A stretch of DNA of 64,000 bases from Yponomeuta sedellus (GCA_934045075.1 OW203732.1:17515889-17579888), one strand, 5' to 3'; numbered from the stretch's first letter, positions 1 through 10,860 are shown. The notes: generated by a model not told the origin, from the sequence alone. Numbers and translations: made by a program.

Positions 1-663
1 GGAGGTGGTCGCAATCAATCGTGCAGCAACCGCCTCCCACGCCTCGCCCTGGAGACATCTCTGTAATCGGGCAAGGTTCTCCTCCTCAGAATAACGGCCT
101 ACTCTGGTCGTGACATCGTACGCGTTCTTGAAACGCAACCAATCAAGTGCATCGCCTGAAAAAGTAGGCAGGTTATTGCTAGTGAGTCGGCCCAACAGTT
201 TGTCATTATTGCCCTGCGCTAAAGTTAAAGCCTTAGCAAGTGAATTCGTCAAGTGTAGAACAGCATCACAGTCCTTTTCATGTCGTTGATCTTCTACGTT
301 GCGATGGCCGATCCGCACACCCGTGCCTTCGGGCACATCGTGGCGCGCATCAAGATCGCCCTTTTTGTCGCACTTCTCTTCTCTCATGTGAACGTCAACG
401 TCATGGTGAGGATCTGTACTCTCCACCCAGAGCTCAGTTCTTCTTCGAGACGCAGAACTCCCACTATGCAAACTTGCTAATTCCTCCTGCAAACGAGCTT
501 GTACTAAGGCTTTCTCTGCCTCGATTTCCTTTCGCTTGACCTCAACCTCTTGCCGTTGAAGTTCAGCCATCTCTCGTGCAGCACGCGCTTCAATAATCCG
601 TCTTTGTGACGACGCAGAACTGGTAAGGGACATCTCCGAAGTAGTATGCGTAGACTTGGGCAT
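1..663 (-). CDS. BEL/Pao-type retrotransposon gag, N-terminal part, cut by the window edge
   Basis: An open frame of 221 codons runs on the minus strand from an ATG at 663-661 to the window edge with no stop. The first 90 or so residues are rich in Glu, Arg, Ala and Gln (REMAELQRQEVEVKRKEIEAE) and look like an amphipathic coiled coil. From about residue 160 the protein carries the motif LPTFSGDALDWLRFKNA, then EEENLARLQRCLQGEAW. This is the pattern of the gag region (DUF1759-like) of BEL/Pao LTR retrotransposons, which forms the particle that packages element RNA. Protease and polymerase regions would lie beyond position 1. The frame is unbroken, so this copy may be young. Its 5' leader has been split by the LTR element at 710-3155. 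It could also be a host-domesticated gag, but nothing seen requires that. Confidence 0.8.
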   Translation of the reverse strand, partial: MPKSTHTTSEMSLTSSASSQRRIIEARAAREMAELQRQEVEVKRKEIEAEKALVQARLQEELASLHSGSSASRRRTELWVESTDPHHDVDVHMREEKCDKKGDLDARHDVPEGTGVRIGHRNVEDQRHEKDCDAVLHLTNSLAKALTLAQGNNDKLLGRLTSNNLPTFSGDALDWLRFKNAYDVTTRVGRYSEEENLARLQRCLQGEAWEAVAARLIATTS

Positions 664-709
664 GGTTTTATCCTGCGAATGTGCGTTTTTCATTGCAATA
701 CGCTTACTT

Positions 710-981
710 TGTAACGGTGCAAACCTCTTTACACCATTTTTATTTCTTTTTCCATCTATCATTTTCAAATATTTAAATTATGTATGTCACTCATTCTTCG
801 ATTTCCCTCATTTTTCACACTACTACTTTACGCTTTGACCAGATCTGACTTTTTACCTGCTTCTCCGTTTATCCGTTTTTATCCAGTTTTCTGTTAATAT
901 TACTACAATTCTACAAATAAAACCACACCTAAAGTCGTTCCAGAGTTTATTTATTAATTATTAAAGTTATAAAACGTTCCA
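710..981 (+). repeat. 5' LTR of the non-autonomous LTR element
   Basis: 272 bp, TG...CA ends, read by eye as identical to the copy at 2884-3155. It contains an AATAAA at 916-921 that could serve as the polyadenylation signal. Identity of the two LTRs argues for a recent insertion. Confidence 0.85.
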
Positions 982-983
982 CT

Positions 984-994
984 GGCGCCCAACT
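984..994 (+). promoter_or_regulatory. Probable primer binding site (tRNA-Lys type)
   Basis: TGGCGCCCAAC lies two bases after the left LTR. It is complementary to the acceptor end of insect tRNA-Lys, including the CCA. Complementarity stops after 11 bases, shorter than the usual 15-18. Confidence 0.65.
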
Positions 995-2883
995 ATAATA
1001 ACGAAAACCAACGTCACCCCACGGCTTGATACGCCGAGGCGACAAAGCCCACCCACCGCGACTACGCTGCGAGTGCGAAGGCAAATACGAGTACGATTAC
1101 CACGATTATACGTGTGCACAATCGTCGAACTGCTGCTGCTGTTTCATACCCACGACCTCATACATCACAGACGCATCCCTTGGAGCTCCCCAGCCTTGCT
1201 CAAGGGTTCTGTCGGACTTCTCCGCCGCCCCCAACTTTACCCACAAGACCTGCAAGATTTTTTTTTTGTTAAGTGTTGTTGAGTGTTTTATAAATAAAAT
1301 ATTAAATTAATTTTAAAGTGCGACTTGACTTCTGGACCACAAGGTAATTCATCATAACTACTCATTGACCATTCTTCACTAACTAGATTCACCCATAGTA
1401 ACAAATTTTTTCGGCCCTAATAAAAGTCCTATTCTATCTATCTGCACCCCACCTAACCGAAACATACCACAGTTAGTATACACCAACAGTATACAATCAA
1501 TAACTTCTACACGCATTTATCAAACAGTTACACAACCACAGGCTGCTCACTAGCAGTTCCATAGACCTCGGTAACCTGGAATTTATAATTCCAGGTGGGA
1601 CTGGTTACTAACTTACGTTGCCTCAGGAGAGTATCCTGGGTAATTACACGTAGACAGCCTAGCTTTACCCTCTAGGTCTTCGAGGCCGACTCGAAGGTAA
1701 GGCGAAACTGCACTCATACAGTCTATCGATAACAATATTATATTATTAAAATTTAAATTATAATTATTTACAAAATCTTTGCAAACCAAATTTCTAGACG
1801 TCAGTAATTCTGACACCATTCATTGTCATCAAATTTTTCAACAAAACCTCCGCAGGTTAAACCTACAAGGATCTCTTTGGCAATAAAATAAAAACTTCAC
1901 CCTCACCCATCCTTACCTCATTACTAAAATAATTTCTTAGTAACCTCTTTTCTTATAATCCATATTTTTTTTAAATATTTTAACTGTCAACTTGTACAAA
2001 ACCTACCAATGCCACCTTTTTATAGTTCTAATTTTCTGTATATATAATCACCACATTACCTTTTCGGACACATCGTCATACTATTTGTCTATTTATTTAT
2101 TAACAATTTTTTTATTTATTATTTATAAACCACTATCCTCCTGGACATTTACTAACCATTTTTTTAGAACATCCAAACATTCAATCAGGTGCGGCGACAA
2201 CACGTTAAATAAGCCTAGGTCAATTAATTTACTTATCAATCGCGTTATCTAATTAAACGCGTTACGGTGTTTACCCCACCATAGCTCTTGAGAGCACTAC
2301 TACGACGGATTCTACCCCGTCGGGTACTATGTACCCAATATTATAAATATTGTTAAAATGTAAATAACTTTCATAGAGCGGATTGTGACTCAATAAATAA
2401 GCCTTACCACTACCGAATACCAGCGGGTGGTAACTGGCTAAATAAGCCTATTACTAATTTAGGCCAGTTTCTGGATAAATCTAATTAATAAAAATAGATT
2501 TTGTCTATACTGAATGAACGTCTTCACCTTCACTTTAGATGAAGACAATGCTAGGTGATGCATGCTAGGGATGAATGTTAGGTGATGAATAAAAGTGGAA
2601 CTGCCTAATGTAAATATTCATTGTAAATATCACTCCACACACTAAATTTTTTTTCATCGCCCATCCTTTATATTTTATTTTAATATTTAAGAATAACCAT
2701 ATTTACTTACCATCCCACATCCCCGACCTTCATCGACCTTACTTTGGATTCTCGACTTTAAATTTTAAATTAAATAATTTTACTTGACAATTTTTTTATA
2801 AAAAAAATTTTTTTTTTAAATATATTTTTTTAAATAAATATATTTAAAAAAAATATTTTTTTTTACCGGTTGCCCCCGGGTAG

Positions 2884-3155
2884 TGTAACGGTGCAAACCT
2901 CTTTACACCATTTTTATTTCTTTTTCCATCTATCATTTTCAAATATTTAAATTATGTATGTCACTCATTCTTCGATTTCCCTCATTTTTCACACTACTAC
3001 TTTACGCTTTGACCAGATCTGACTTTTTACCTGCTTCTCCGTTTATCCGTTTTTATCCAGTTTTCTGTTAATATTACTACAATTCTACAAATAAAACCAC
3101 ACCTAAAGTCGTTCCAGAGTTTATTTATTAATTATTAAAGTTATAAAACGTTCCA
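2884..3155 (+). repeat. 3' LTR of the non-autonomous LTR element
   Basis: Second 272-bp copy with the same ends as 710-981, followed by the target duplication ACTT at 3156-3159. Confidence 0.85.
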
Positions 3156-3159
3156 ACTT

Positions 3160-3734
3160 CTTCGCATATCAAACTTTTTCTCCGAAAAAACGCACTGCAA
3201 TTTTCTTTCAATGTTTACATCATAATATAATTTTTCATTCTCGAAGGACCAGCTTATTTCAAGTGGTTTATCAATAAAACCAATATTTTAACATTTTCCA
3301 CTTCTTTGTAATCTGACATTCTTGTTATAAGTAATTTTCATGACAAGATCAAAATGTAAAAAAAAATAATAATGTTATCGCAAGGAGTTGGGAACAGTCT
3401 GAATTTTGCAAAGAGTCACTTTTAATCGTACAATCAATAATATCTCAAAGTAATGCGTAGCGTGAGTAAATGATACTGGTTTTTTTAAACATTTTCTCGA
3501 TATTTTCGAATCGTTCAGTTAGTACCAGTTGGGTAAGGGACTGATGGTGTTTTTTGACTAAGTAACTGAAACGAAATTCGGTTCACAATAGTAACTTTAG
3601 GGCATCGCGATACTCATGGATAGCTGTATATGTAACGGATCTAATCGCGATTATTTATCAGCTTTATTAGGATTAAGGAGCCTTATTTAATTTCAGTTAC
3701 TGCCGCACTTGAGTATGGGACAGATGATATTTTT
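3160..3734. other. AT-rich stretch, probably the rest of the BEL leader and LTR, not resolved
   Basis: Upstream of the gag on the minus strand, so the BEL 5' LTR should fall here. I cannot place its ends or a primer site. A short 'GGATCTAATCGCGATTATTTAT' -like stretch near 3636-3658 resembles the terminal repeat of the MITE at 25288-25512. No coding frame. Confidence 0.3.
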
Positions 3735-3870
3735 TGTCATTACGAAGTGAGGAAACCTGAGTGTCTGAGGTGTTCAAATACCTCAGCGCCGAGCAGCAGT
3801 GGGCACGCGTGGTAATTAAGCCCATACTCACTCTCTGAGAGGCCTGTATTTTGTAGTGTAACATTTATAG
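3735..3870 (+). mobile_element. SINE fragment (3' half, 'GTGAGGAAACC' family)
   Basis: The stretch GAAGTGAGGAAACCTGAGTG, followed by GTGGGCACGCGTGGTAATTAAGCCC and a TCTGAGAGGCCTGT block, recurs at 29003-29105, 33280-33460 and 62640-62780. In the last of these it follows a tRNA-like head. The fragment here lacks the head. Confidence 0.6.
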
Positions 3871-4109
3871 GCTGTACGAAATTCTTTGTTTTTGCCATAG
3901 TAAAAGAGGTACATATTTACTAGCCTCCGTATTGTTTTTATATATGTACATAGGAATTTAGCACTCTCTGTATATTTTTCACTCGAGGCTTAAGGCTGAG
4001 CAGCAATGGACTGAAGCTACTTTGACGAAACTTGTAACTAAAAAACGTACCTAATAATAATAATATTGGCCTTTTTGCATCTACTTAATGAGATGATTTA
4101 TACAGCGTC

Positions 4110-4461
4110 CAGTGGTATCTTCACTCACACTAGATGGGTGAAGGGACCACTCCGACGCTGTAGTGCCTGGGACATGGTTTTATAGATGGTGTAGGCTTGC
4201 CCAGCACCTATACCATCCTGACAGCTTAGTCGGCCTAGCCCACAGGAAAGACTAGTCAATACGTGCGGAGCCAACCAAGCTACGGGTTTCCTCACGATGT
4301 TTTCCTTCACCGTTAGCGTGTGGTATTGCGACTACAAATTCGCAAATGTACGTAACTTTGAAATTAAACAAAGTCATTGGTACATGCCCGCACTCGGGAT
4401 CGAACCTGGGGCTCTCGCTTGCCAGTCCCTGGTTCTACCCACTGAGCTGCCACCGCTCCCT
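4110..4461 (-). mobile_element. tRNA-derived SINE, near full length
   Basis: Read on the minus strand it opens at 4461 with GGAGCGGTGGCAGCTCAGTG, which holds a pol III A-box. It continues to a B-box (GGTTCGATCCC) about 45 bases later. The body then gives TACGTACATTT, a 'GGTGAAGGAAAACATCGTGAGG' -like block and GGCTCCGCACGTATTGAC. The body recurs at 45050-45255 and the head at 25115-25265. These match the plan of insect tRNA-headed SINEs mobilised by LINE proteins. Confidence 0.75.
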
Positions 4462-5284
4462 AAAAAAAAAAAAACGTACCTACTTAATTATTATTCGTGC
4501 ACGTCTGACGGTTGCCAAAAAGTATGACGGGGTTAGTCACAGTGTTTATTTTGCTCCTTTAATGATGCGAGTCATGGTTTCGGCACGGGCTATAACTCCG
4601 TCGCGCCCACCGCGGACGCATGGCGGTCTGGCAGACCCATAACGCATGCGGGCGGTTACGCTCCGACCCTTGAAAAAAATCAGCGTTTTAAAGATATGTT
4701 TTATTAACCCTCAATCTGTGCATGTTTCGGTATCCTAGTTTGGGGCTAGGGAGCCGACTCTCGCCTATGCGAATTCAAAGCGTTGACGCAACATATTCGA
4801 AGGCTTAGACATTTGTCGCATAAAAATAAAATAAGATAACTCGACAGAATCATTACACATTTAATATTTGTCGCATAAAAATAATATAACTCGACAGATT
4901 CATTAGACATTTATTTTCCCAATCGAATTCAATGTAGCATAGCGTTCCGAGTACAAATTTTGGCTGTCTTTTTAGGTAAAATCCAAGTCATAGGCCTTAG
5001 AGTCGAATACGAATTATTTGCTAATGAAGTGAGAATGGGCTCCCAGGACAAGTTGTGTTGTCTCCCTTGTGTGGATGTTATTTATTTATTTAAGTTATTG
5101 TAGATGGTTAAATTGGCAGCCCCCGAGTTCAGGGTTGCCAAAAAGCCCATATTTATGGCGGCATCATTATGCATGCCATACAGACGCGCAACAAATGCAC
5201 ACGGCGGACGTGATCGCAGAGCTTCGGCTTTTGTTGCAGTTTTTAGAAAGTCTTTGTTTAATTTTAAATAAATATATATTCAAG
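4462..5284. other. No gene seen
   Basis: Low-complexity A-run at 4461-4473, then unremarkable sequence. A local direct repeat of about 35 bases (TTTGTCGCATAAAAATAA) lies at 4814 and 4868. No frame with recognisable coding content. Confidence 0.5.
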
Positions 5285-5496
5285 GACATTTTACACAGAT
5301 CTCGTTAGAACTATAATAAGTACAACTAAATGACTTGTGTTGTAGGTGCTAACTCGACGATAGATTTCATACAATAAATACATAGATAACATTCAAGACC
5401 CGAGACAAACTAGAAAAGTTCGTTTTCTAGTATGACTCTGAAACTTTCGATTTTACAGTCAGCATGCCAAACCGCTGCGCCACCGAGGTCGTCAAA
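5285..5496 (-). mobile_element. tRNA-derived SINE ('GGTGCTAACTCGACG' family), decayed
   Basis: Shares ACAGATCTCGTTAG, CAACTAAATGACTTGTGTT, GTGCTAACTCGACGATAGAT and a tRNA-like head (minus strand, CCTCGGTGGCGCAGCGGTTTGG) with the better copy at 16690-16915. Body-only relatives lie at 15165-15300 and 43190-43280. The B-box here is damaged. Confidence 0.7.
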
Positions 5497-5507
5497 ATTT
5501 TCTTGTC

Positions 5508-5612
5508 CAAAATTGCTCTAAAAGGCCGCCAATTGTAATATGTATATTCGTAATTATTTTGTATTTGTTGTTTTTCCAGTGTACAATAAAGAATATTCTT
5601 ATCTTATCTTAC
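5508..5612 (+). mobile_element. LINE/SINE 3' end, 'AATAAAGAATATTCTTATC' family
   Basis: Contains GGCCGCCAATTGTA, GTACAATAAAGAATATTC and a TTATCTTATCTTA tail. Related copies are at 20985-21100, 51836-51960 (minus), 52680-52806 and 57690-57782. The shared 3' end with varying 5' limits is the mark of target-primed reverse transcription. No coding part remains. Confidence 0.6.
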
Positions 5613-5916
5613 AGTCCACAGTACATCAACTTTTACTGTAGTTGCTAAGGCGCCCATAATTTAACCGAATGTAGTGCCCGCGTTTGAAGGTTAATGTGCT
5701 TGTATGGAATGAGGCGTTACTTTGCGGAAATCCATAATATCTTTAAAATGTGAAAATTACTTTGCTAGATTCCGCCGAAAATCCCACAAGCACCATGCGG
5801 TTACTTAATGTGCTTTTGACGTATCCCTTTTGTTTTTTACCAGCCGCAAAAGCAGAGAAGGGTTATATCTTGTAAGCGTATGTATATTTGCAACTTTACG
5901 ACTACCCAGAGGCTAA

Positions 5917-6054
5917 GGGCCTGTTTCTGAATAAAGAATTTCACTAAGTAAATACTTAAAAAACGTTCTGTCAAACTCTTTGCTAAGAAATTCGAAGAGA
6001 CAGCACTACAGTTAAGTATTTACTTAGCGAAATTCTCAATTCAGAAACTGGGCC
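5917..6054. mobile_element. MITE with about 42-bp inverted ends (copy 1 of 3)
   Basis: The left end GGGCCTGTTTCTGAATAAAG with GAATTTCACTAAGTAAATAC is matched inverted at the right end (TACTTAGCGAAATTCTCAAT and so on to GGGCC). Related copies are 16053-16194 and a 430-bp form at 53694-54124. There is no coding capacity, so a DNA transposase would have to act in trans. Confidence 0.75.
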
Positions 6055-6100
6055 TATCCTATACGACTCAACTGATTTTGGCAAATAGTCTTTTAAAATA

Positions 6101-6129
6101 CAACATGTTATCGAAATGATAACATGTTG
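6101..6129. repeat. Short perfect hairpin
   Basis: A 12-base arm CAACATGTTATC, 5-base loop GAAAT and perfect inverted arm GATAACATGTTG. Function unknown. Confidence 0.7.
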
Positions 6130-6584
6130 AGAACCTCACTAATGCTTATTTACTAAGTATTGACTGTTCAATAATTTTCCGGAAGCAAATTTTTGAAATA
6201 GTCATGGAACTCAAGTCATGCGGTCAATTTGTATGAAAAAAAAAATTAAGTATTATTAAATTCTGCTAGAAAAACCGAAACCGATACCTTAGAAGCGATT
6301 ATTCCGGTAATAGGTTTTGCTTTGTTCCAGTAACACAGCTGTATTTGGTTGCATTTTATTTATGTCAGCACGTCCAAATCAAATTATATAGCCTTCTGAT
6401 AACCATGCTAACATTGTTTTGCGATACTATACTAATTAGCCTACGACCTATTCTCAGACTACCAAATGTACACAAAAAACATAAAAATCGGTAAAGCCAT
6501 TTAAGAGGAGTTTGATAGCAAATACTATACGAGATTTATACTGTGACGGAAGATTTTTATATCTTACATAAATAAAATTCAAAG

Positions 6585-6893
6585 TCCTGACTGACTGACT
6601 CACTCATCGACCTAGGAAGCTGAAATTTTGCACACTGGGTCTATGTAGGTAGAATGTAGGAAAGGAATAAGACCGGATTTTTTGAAATTTAAACCCTAAG
6701 AGGGCGAAAAGGCTTGCCAAAATTTGTATGGGAAGTATAAAGAATGTTTTCTAATTTTCTTGATACCTAAAATAAATACTCTTTAATACAATTGATTGTA
6801 CACGTGTTTCGCCGTTTTTCTAAATTTAACCCTTAAGGGAGTGAACGGGGTTGCAAAAAAGTTCACGCGAACGGAGTCGCGGGTAAAAGCTAG
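6585..6893 (+). mobile_element. Non-autonomous Helitron-like element
   Basis: The right end has a GC-rich hairpin (CGCGA ACGGAG TCGCG, 6867-6882) about 7 bases before CTAG, followed by T. This is the 3' signature of Helitrons. The left part has the GACTGACTGACTCACTCATCGAC stretch common in such insect repeats. The exact 5' TC end is not certain. It has no Rep/helicase coding, so it would depend on a helper. Confidence 0.55.
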
Positions 6894-7754
6894 TTTTTTA
6901 ATATTTGTATTTTTTGTTGCTAATCGGTGGCTTGCAAAATAAAACCGTTGGATTTTAATACGCCCGCTGTGTATGTACCTGTCGCCAAATTAACAATTCG
7001 CAATTTGGACGTTGCAATTTGGCGAAGAATTTAATACGTTTAATTACGACATTCGACTTGTCTGGGGTCTCTCAGGCCCTCGCTTGCAACCGCGCGGTAA
7101 TTGCGCCCCGCAGCGACTGGTTGACAGGAGATGCACTCTTGCGCATGATTTGTTACACTTAAATCTCGCTACCAGAGAGATTTGATACACTTCGCAAGAG
7201 CGGAGTTTTCGGGTTATAAATTATCCTTTTTATTTTCTTGCGTTAGCTAAGTTGGTACTTCTTGGAAGTGCGTTCTTATGAATACTTGTGTCTTAAGAGG
7301 CCAAATTTGGTTTAAAGTCCAATAAACATTCTTCTTGAACTCAAAAAAGAAGAAAAACATTTATCATAAAAAGTACAATGCCACAAGAACTAACCATACA
7401 GTAAAACAGCCTCAGATCATAGAAAGAAGAAAACAGCCAAGTTGGAGTCTGACTCGGACACGAAAGATTACCTATATATCACATATTTTGAAGCTTTTGT
7501 TGTTATTAATATCGAGAAAAAACGACTAAAACATAACGCCCTAAAAAGCCCTTTTTTAATATTATTATAATTCGAATTTAATTATTGTTTTTACATGTGA
7601 ATATACAACTAAATATTGTGTGAATATCACATTTAAAACAATCAAGTCATTAGGTAGATTTCACAGTTGTGTGAGAGCACCCTTGCGTCGTAATATTTCT
7701 AGGTATGCAGTAATTCTAAGTATTTTGAACTAAAACTTTCGTAAGCACAACACA
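6894..7754. other. No gene seen
   Basis: AT-rich, with only chance open frames under 70 codons. A partial repeated word around 7140-7200 (GATTTGTTACACTTAAATCTC / GATTTGATACACTTCGC) is a local imperfect repeat. No recognisable element. Confidence 0.5.
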
Positions 7755-7965
7755 TTGTAGACTTTTAGTCCGGATTTACTTACGGGTGTTGTTAGGTATA
7801 TCGGAAAAGTCCGACCAGGTTTCGCTCCGATGTGTGAGACGAGCAACCGACGACGCGAGCTCCGTCTCTGCTCACCATGATTAAGCTCTGCGAATCGGAG
7901 CGAAACCAGGTCGGACTTTTCCGATATAACAACACCCGTAAGTAAATCCGGACTAAAAGTCTGCA
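7755..7965. mobile_element. MITE with long (about 70 bp) near-perfect inverted ends
   Basis: The left arm 7758-7832 starts ACTTTTAGTCCGG and runs to TTTCGCTCCGAT. The right arm 7893-7962 is its inverse, with only small gaps. The spacer is about 60 bp. The transcript would fold into one long hairpin. It is non-coding, and the target duplication is not clear. Confidence 0.75.
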
Positions 7966-8261
7966 GTGATTCTAAGTGTTATGTAAATGATTTAATAGGG
8001 TGTCAGTATGATTATTGTTGTATTTTATTTTTATTTTTTTTCTTGTTGCAAATGTTTTATTTAAAATTGGGTTTAAATCTTAATTTCACCCAAATATTTT
8101 AATGTGTTTTGTGAGATTTCATTTTTGTGTTTAGTATTAATTTCATCCAAATGCTTAATGTGTGTCTTGTGTAAAGTTCTTATCTTATCTTAAATATTTA
8201 TTTTAATCCGTTTTTAGTATTTGTTGTTATAGCGGCAACAGAAATAATAAGAAAAATCTGT

Positions 8262-8786
8262 GAAAATTTCAACTGTCTAACTAACACGGTTCATACGATA
8301 CAGCCTGGTGGCCGATATACCTCCAGACAGACAGTTAGTCTTGGTAATAGACTTACCCTTTGGGTATGTAAGTCAAAAATGTTAACAAAACCAAAAGAAA
8401 ACAAATATCACGGCTTTTCGCTGTTATATACAAAAAAATGTGTATAACAATGTCATGAAATATACTACATATTATATTATAAATATATTCTATTATATAA
8501 TATGTTTACTATATTGTTATCAAGAAAATTTCAACTGTCTAACTAACACGGTTCATACGATACAGCCTGGTGGCCGATATACCTCCAGACAGACAGTTAG
8601 TCTTGGTAATAGACTTACCCTTTGGGTATGTAAGTCAAAAATGTTAACAAAACCAAAAGAAAACAAATATCACGGCTTTTCGCTGTTATATACAAAAAAA
8701 TGTGTATAACAATGTCATGAAATATACTACATATTATATTATAAATATATTCTATTATATAATATGTTTACTATATTGTTATCAAG
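8262..8786 (+). repeat. Perfect tandem duplication, unit 262 bp
   Basis: The sequence at 8263-8524 repeats at 8525-8786, and I found no difference by eye. Each unit contains a diverged form of a common insect repeat (CAGCCTGGTGGCCGATAT ... CCCTTTGGGTATGTAAG), then an AT-rich stretch. The frame at 8440-8709 only spans the junction and is not a gene. Confidence 0.85.
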
Positions 8787-9767
8787 CATTCCAAGCTTTC
8801 AATTGGTATATACAAAGGCAGTGTAGTTGAATTGTTGTTTAGTTTAATTTAGTTATCATTTCTGTAACATCTGCTCATTACGATGTAAGCTTAATTTTTG
8901 TAAATGCTGTGCTTACCTATAAGTGGGGTACATACGCGTAATTGTATCTTCTTGTAACTCTTGTACCATGTTATGGATGTATGCCGTTGGTGTGCCTAAT
9001 AATATAAAATTAAAATAAAATATGTATTTAATCATAACACTATTTATTTAGTAGGTGTCTAAGTATATTATTATTTAAATATATACACTTTATATAGCAT
9101 AAAAGTACTTACATTCTCGCAATCTTTTGCTACTTGGCATCCATATATTTTCATATACATTTTTTATATGTTACTTACATGTACATACCGACTACATTCT
9201 TCATGCAATCCACTCCATCCAAAGGTTGTCTGGAAGAGATCGGTCTAAGCGATAAGACCGCCAATTGCATAACATTACTAAGATATAAGAAATCATGGTT
9301 GTATTCTTTTTTCTGGTTGCCTAATAAAGTGTTCATCACTGGGAGCGTAATGACCGCACGATTCAGACGATTAAACCCAATACGGCATCTCATGAACAAA
9401 CTATGCAACTATGGAGCCATACGGGCTGTGTACGGGCCAATTCCCTAACCCCGAGCTGCAGACCCCACGCAATTAAACTGACCCTTTGACTGACCGTAAA
9501 TGTAAAAGCAAACTGTCTGGAAACAGGCGGTGCGCCAGTGGACATGCGACCTAATCAATTAAGACGTTACCCACTATTCGCATGTTGCGGCAATTGTGTG
9601 GTATGAGGCATAAAGGAGGTTAGAGCTTTTGACCTACGTTCGTCGAGCGACAGTTTCTCAGGACTATCCCTTTGACGGGATATTATTGTTATTCTGCCTA
9701 TGACGATATGCCCTTGTACTCGTATTACGTAAATTTCCACTTAATGGGGTTAAGCATTTCCTTCATC
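8787..9767. other. No gene seen
   Basis: Mixed AT-rich sequence. Overlapping frames on both strands at 9134-9448 have no recognisable domain and overlap each other antisense, which argues for chance. No known repeat noticed. Confidence 0.45.
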
Positions 9768-10140
9768 TTCTTATTTGGTCCCTTTAGTCCTCCGTGGAGT
9801 CTGGGACTGACACAAGGGCCTTCCATTTATCTCTGTTCTTGGCTAGGGATAGTGGTTCCACGTCCGAGAGGGTTAAGCATTTAGCATTTAGACGACTCCA
9901 AAGTCTCAAAATATGTGTTCTGACAGATGGGAGTAGGCTAAATATGACAACGCCATACAGTGGAGGCCTTACGTAATCGCACCTGTAATAGATCCCACTG
10001 GAGACCGCCGTACTTTCGTACAAATGGCCTCAGTCTGGGTGTATTTCTATGTTTGTCTTGTCCCAGCCGAATTGCTATAGCACGGAGTATCCTAGTTTGG
10101 TAAACGAAATATCTACTGCACTTTGTCGTACAATTATGTG
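9768..10140 (-). pseudogene. Broken 3' end of an RTE-like LINE ORF
   Basis: Minus-strand reading gives SLAKNRDKWKALV near the end of the frame, followed by the same 3' boundary as the fragment at 16231-16590 (CTAAAG-rich, with an AAGAAG tail). Upstream, other frames give further LINE-like peptide. Stops and frame changes break it. The RTE-like call rests on the xxDRxKWxxxV end. Confidence 0.5.
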
Positions 10141-10552
10141 GTTCAATAGATTATCATATCACTGTCACAAATCAGATATCCAGTGAAACGCGGTATCAAT
10201 TCAATTCAATCCAATTTATTTCAACGTAAAGATATCAAATTCTATTTGCTGAATGTCAATGTGGAATGAAAGTGAATTCCGCTGCTTTCGGGCCGTAGTG
10301 TAATGGAGAAAAAGGAAACAGGGAAAATAACTCCACTCTGACCATAATTTCTCCAGTCATATCATATCTCAGGTCGTATATCCACTATGTGCGCTACATA
10401 TATTACGCCTCATATTTGCTAAGCATACGGCTAAGCTCAGTACAGATTCCGCTTTCGCACACAGATATATACGTGAAAAATTACATAATCAAGGCGCAGG
10501 ACAGGTGACTATGTTGTGTGGAAATGGATACATCTCACTTCACACTCTCACA

Positions 10553-10750
10553 TCATATGATATTATAAAGGCGAAAGTTTGTGAGAAAGTATGTTTGTTA
10601 CTTCTTCACGTCTAAACTGGTGGAGCGATTTTAATAAAATTTTGATATGGAGTTAGCTGACACCCTGGATTAACACGTAGGCTATGTTTTACTGCGTGAA
10701 AGTATCTTGTTCCCTAATACAGCGCGGATAATACCGCGGGCCCCAGCTAG
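10553..10750 (+). mobile_element. Small non-autonomous Helitron, apparently complete
   Basis: Begins TC after an A (10552) and ends CTAG before a T (10751), so it sits between A and T as Helitrons do. Near the 3' end is a hairpin CGCGG ATAATA CCGCG (around 10722-10737), about 10 bases before CTAG. Related copies on the minus strand are 23251-23429 and 60724-60948. They share TATTATAAAGGCGAAAGTTTG near the 5' end and GGAGTTAGCTGACACCC inside. 198 bp, non-coding. Confidence 0.75.
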
Positions 10751-10860
10751 TTGTTATATAACTTTCGAACCAAATTGTAGGGAACACTATTTTTATTTTT
10801 TTAATGCACTAACCCGTGCTAAGGAACAAATTTAAAAACCTATTTAGAGGCTGAAAATTT

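Larger units (their letters stand above)
710..3155 (+). mobile_element. Non-autonomous LTR retrotransposon (TRIM/LARD-like), complete with LTRs, primer site and target duplication
   Basis: Two 272-bp copies of one sequence (710-981 and 2884-3155) flank a 1.9-kb internal region. Both start TGTAACGG and end GTTCCA, giving the TG...CA ends of an LTR. The 4-bp word ACTT precedes the left copy (706-709) and follows the right copy (3156-3159), as a target-site duplication should. Just inside the left LTR is TGGCGCCCAAC, 11 bases complementary to the 3' end of insect tRNA-Lys, which some Ty3/gypsy elements use as primer. This sets the plus orientation. The internal region has no long frame: the longest are under 100 codons and show no gag or pol motifs. 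I see no clear polypurine tract before the right LTR. The element would need proteins supplied in trans. It sits inside the leader of the BEL gag at 1-663. Confidence 0.85.

Noticed and set aside
1026..1310. 94-codon frame after the primer site as a gag of the LTR element
   Set aside because: No zinc knuckle or capsid motif, and it overlaps a second frame of similar length. The interior looks non-coding.
9134..9448. 104-codon frame and its antisense partner
   Set aside because: No domain recognised and overlap on opposite strands over nearly the whole length, typical of chance.
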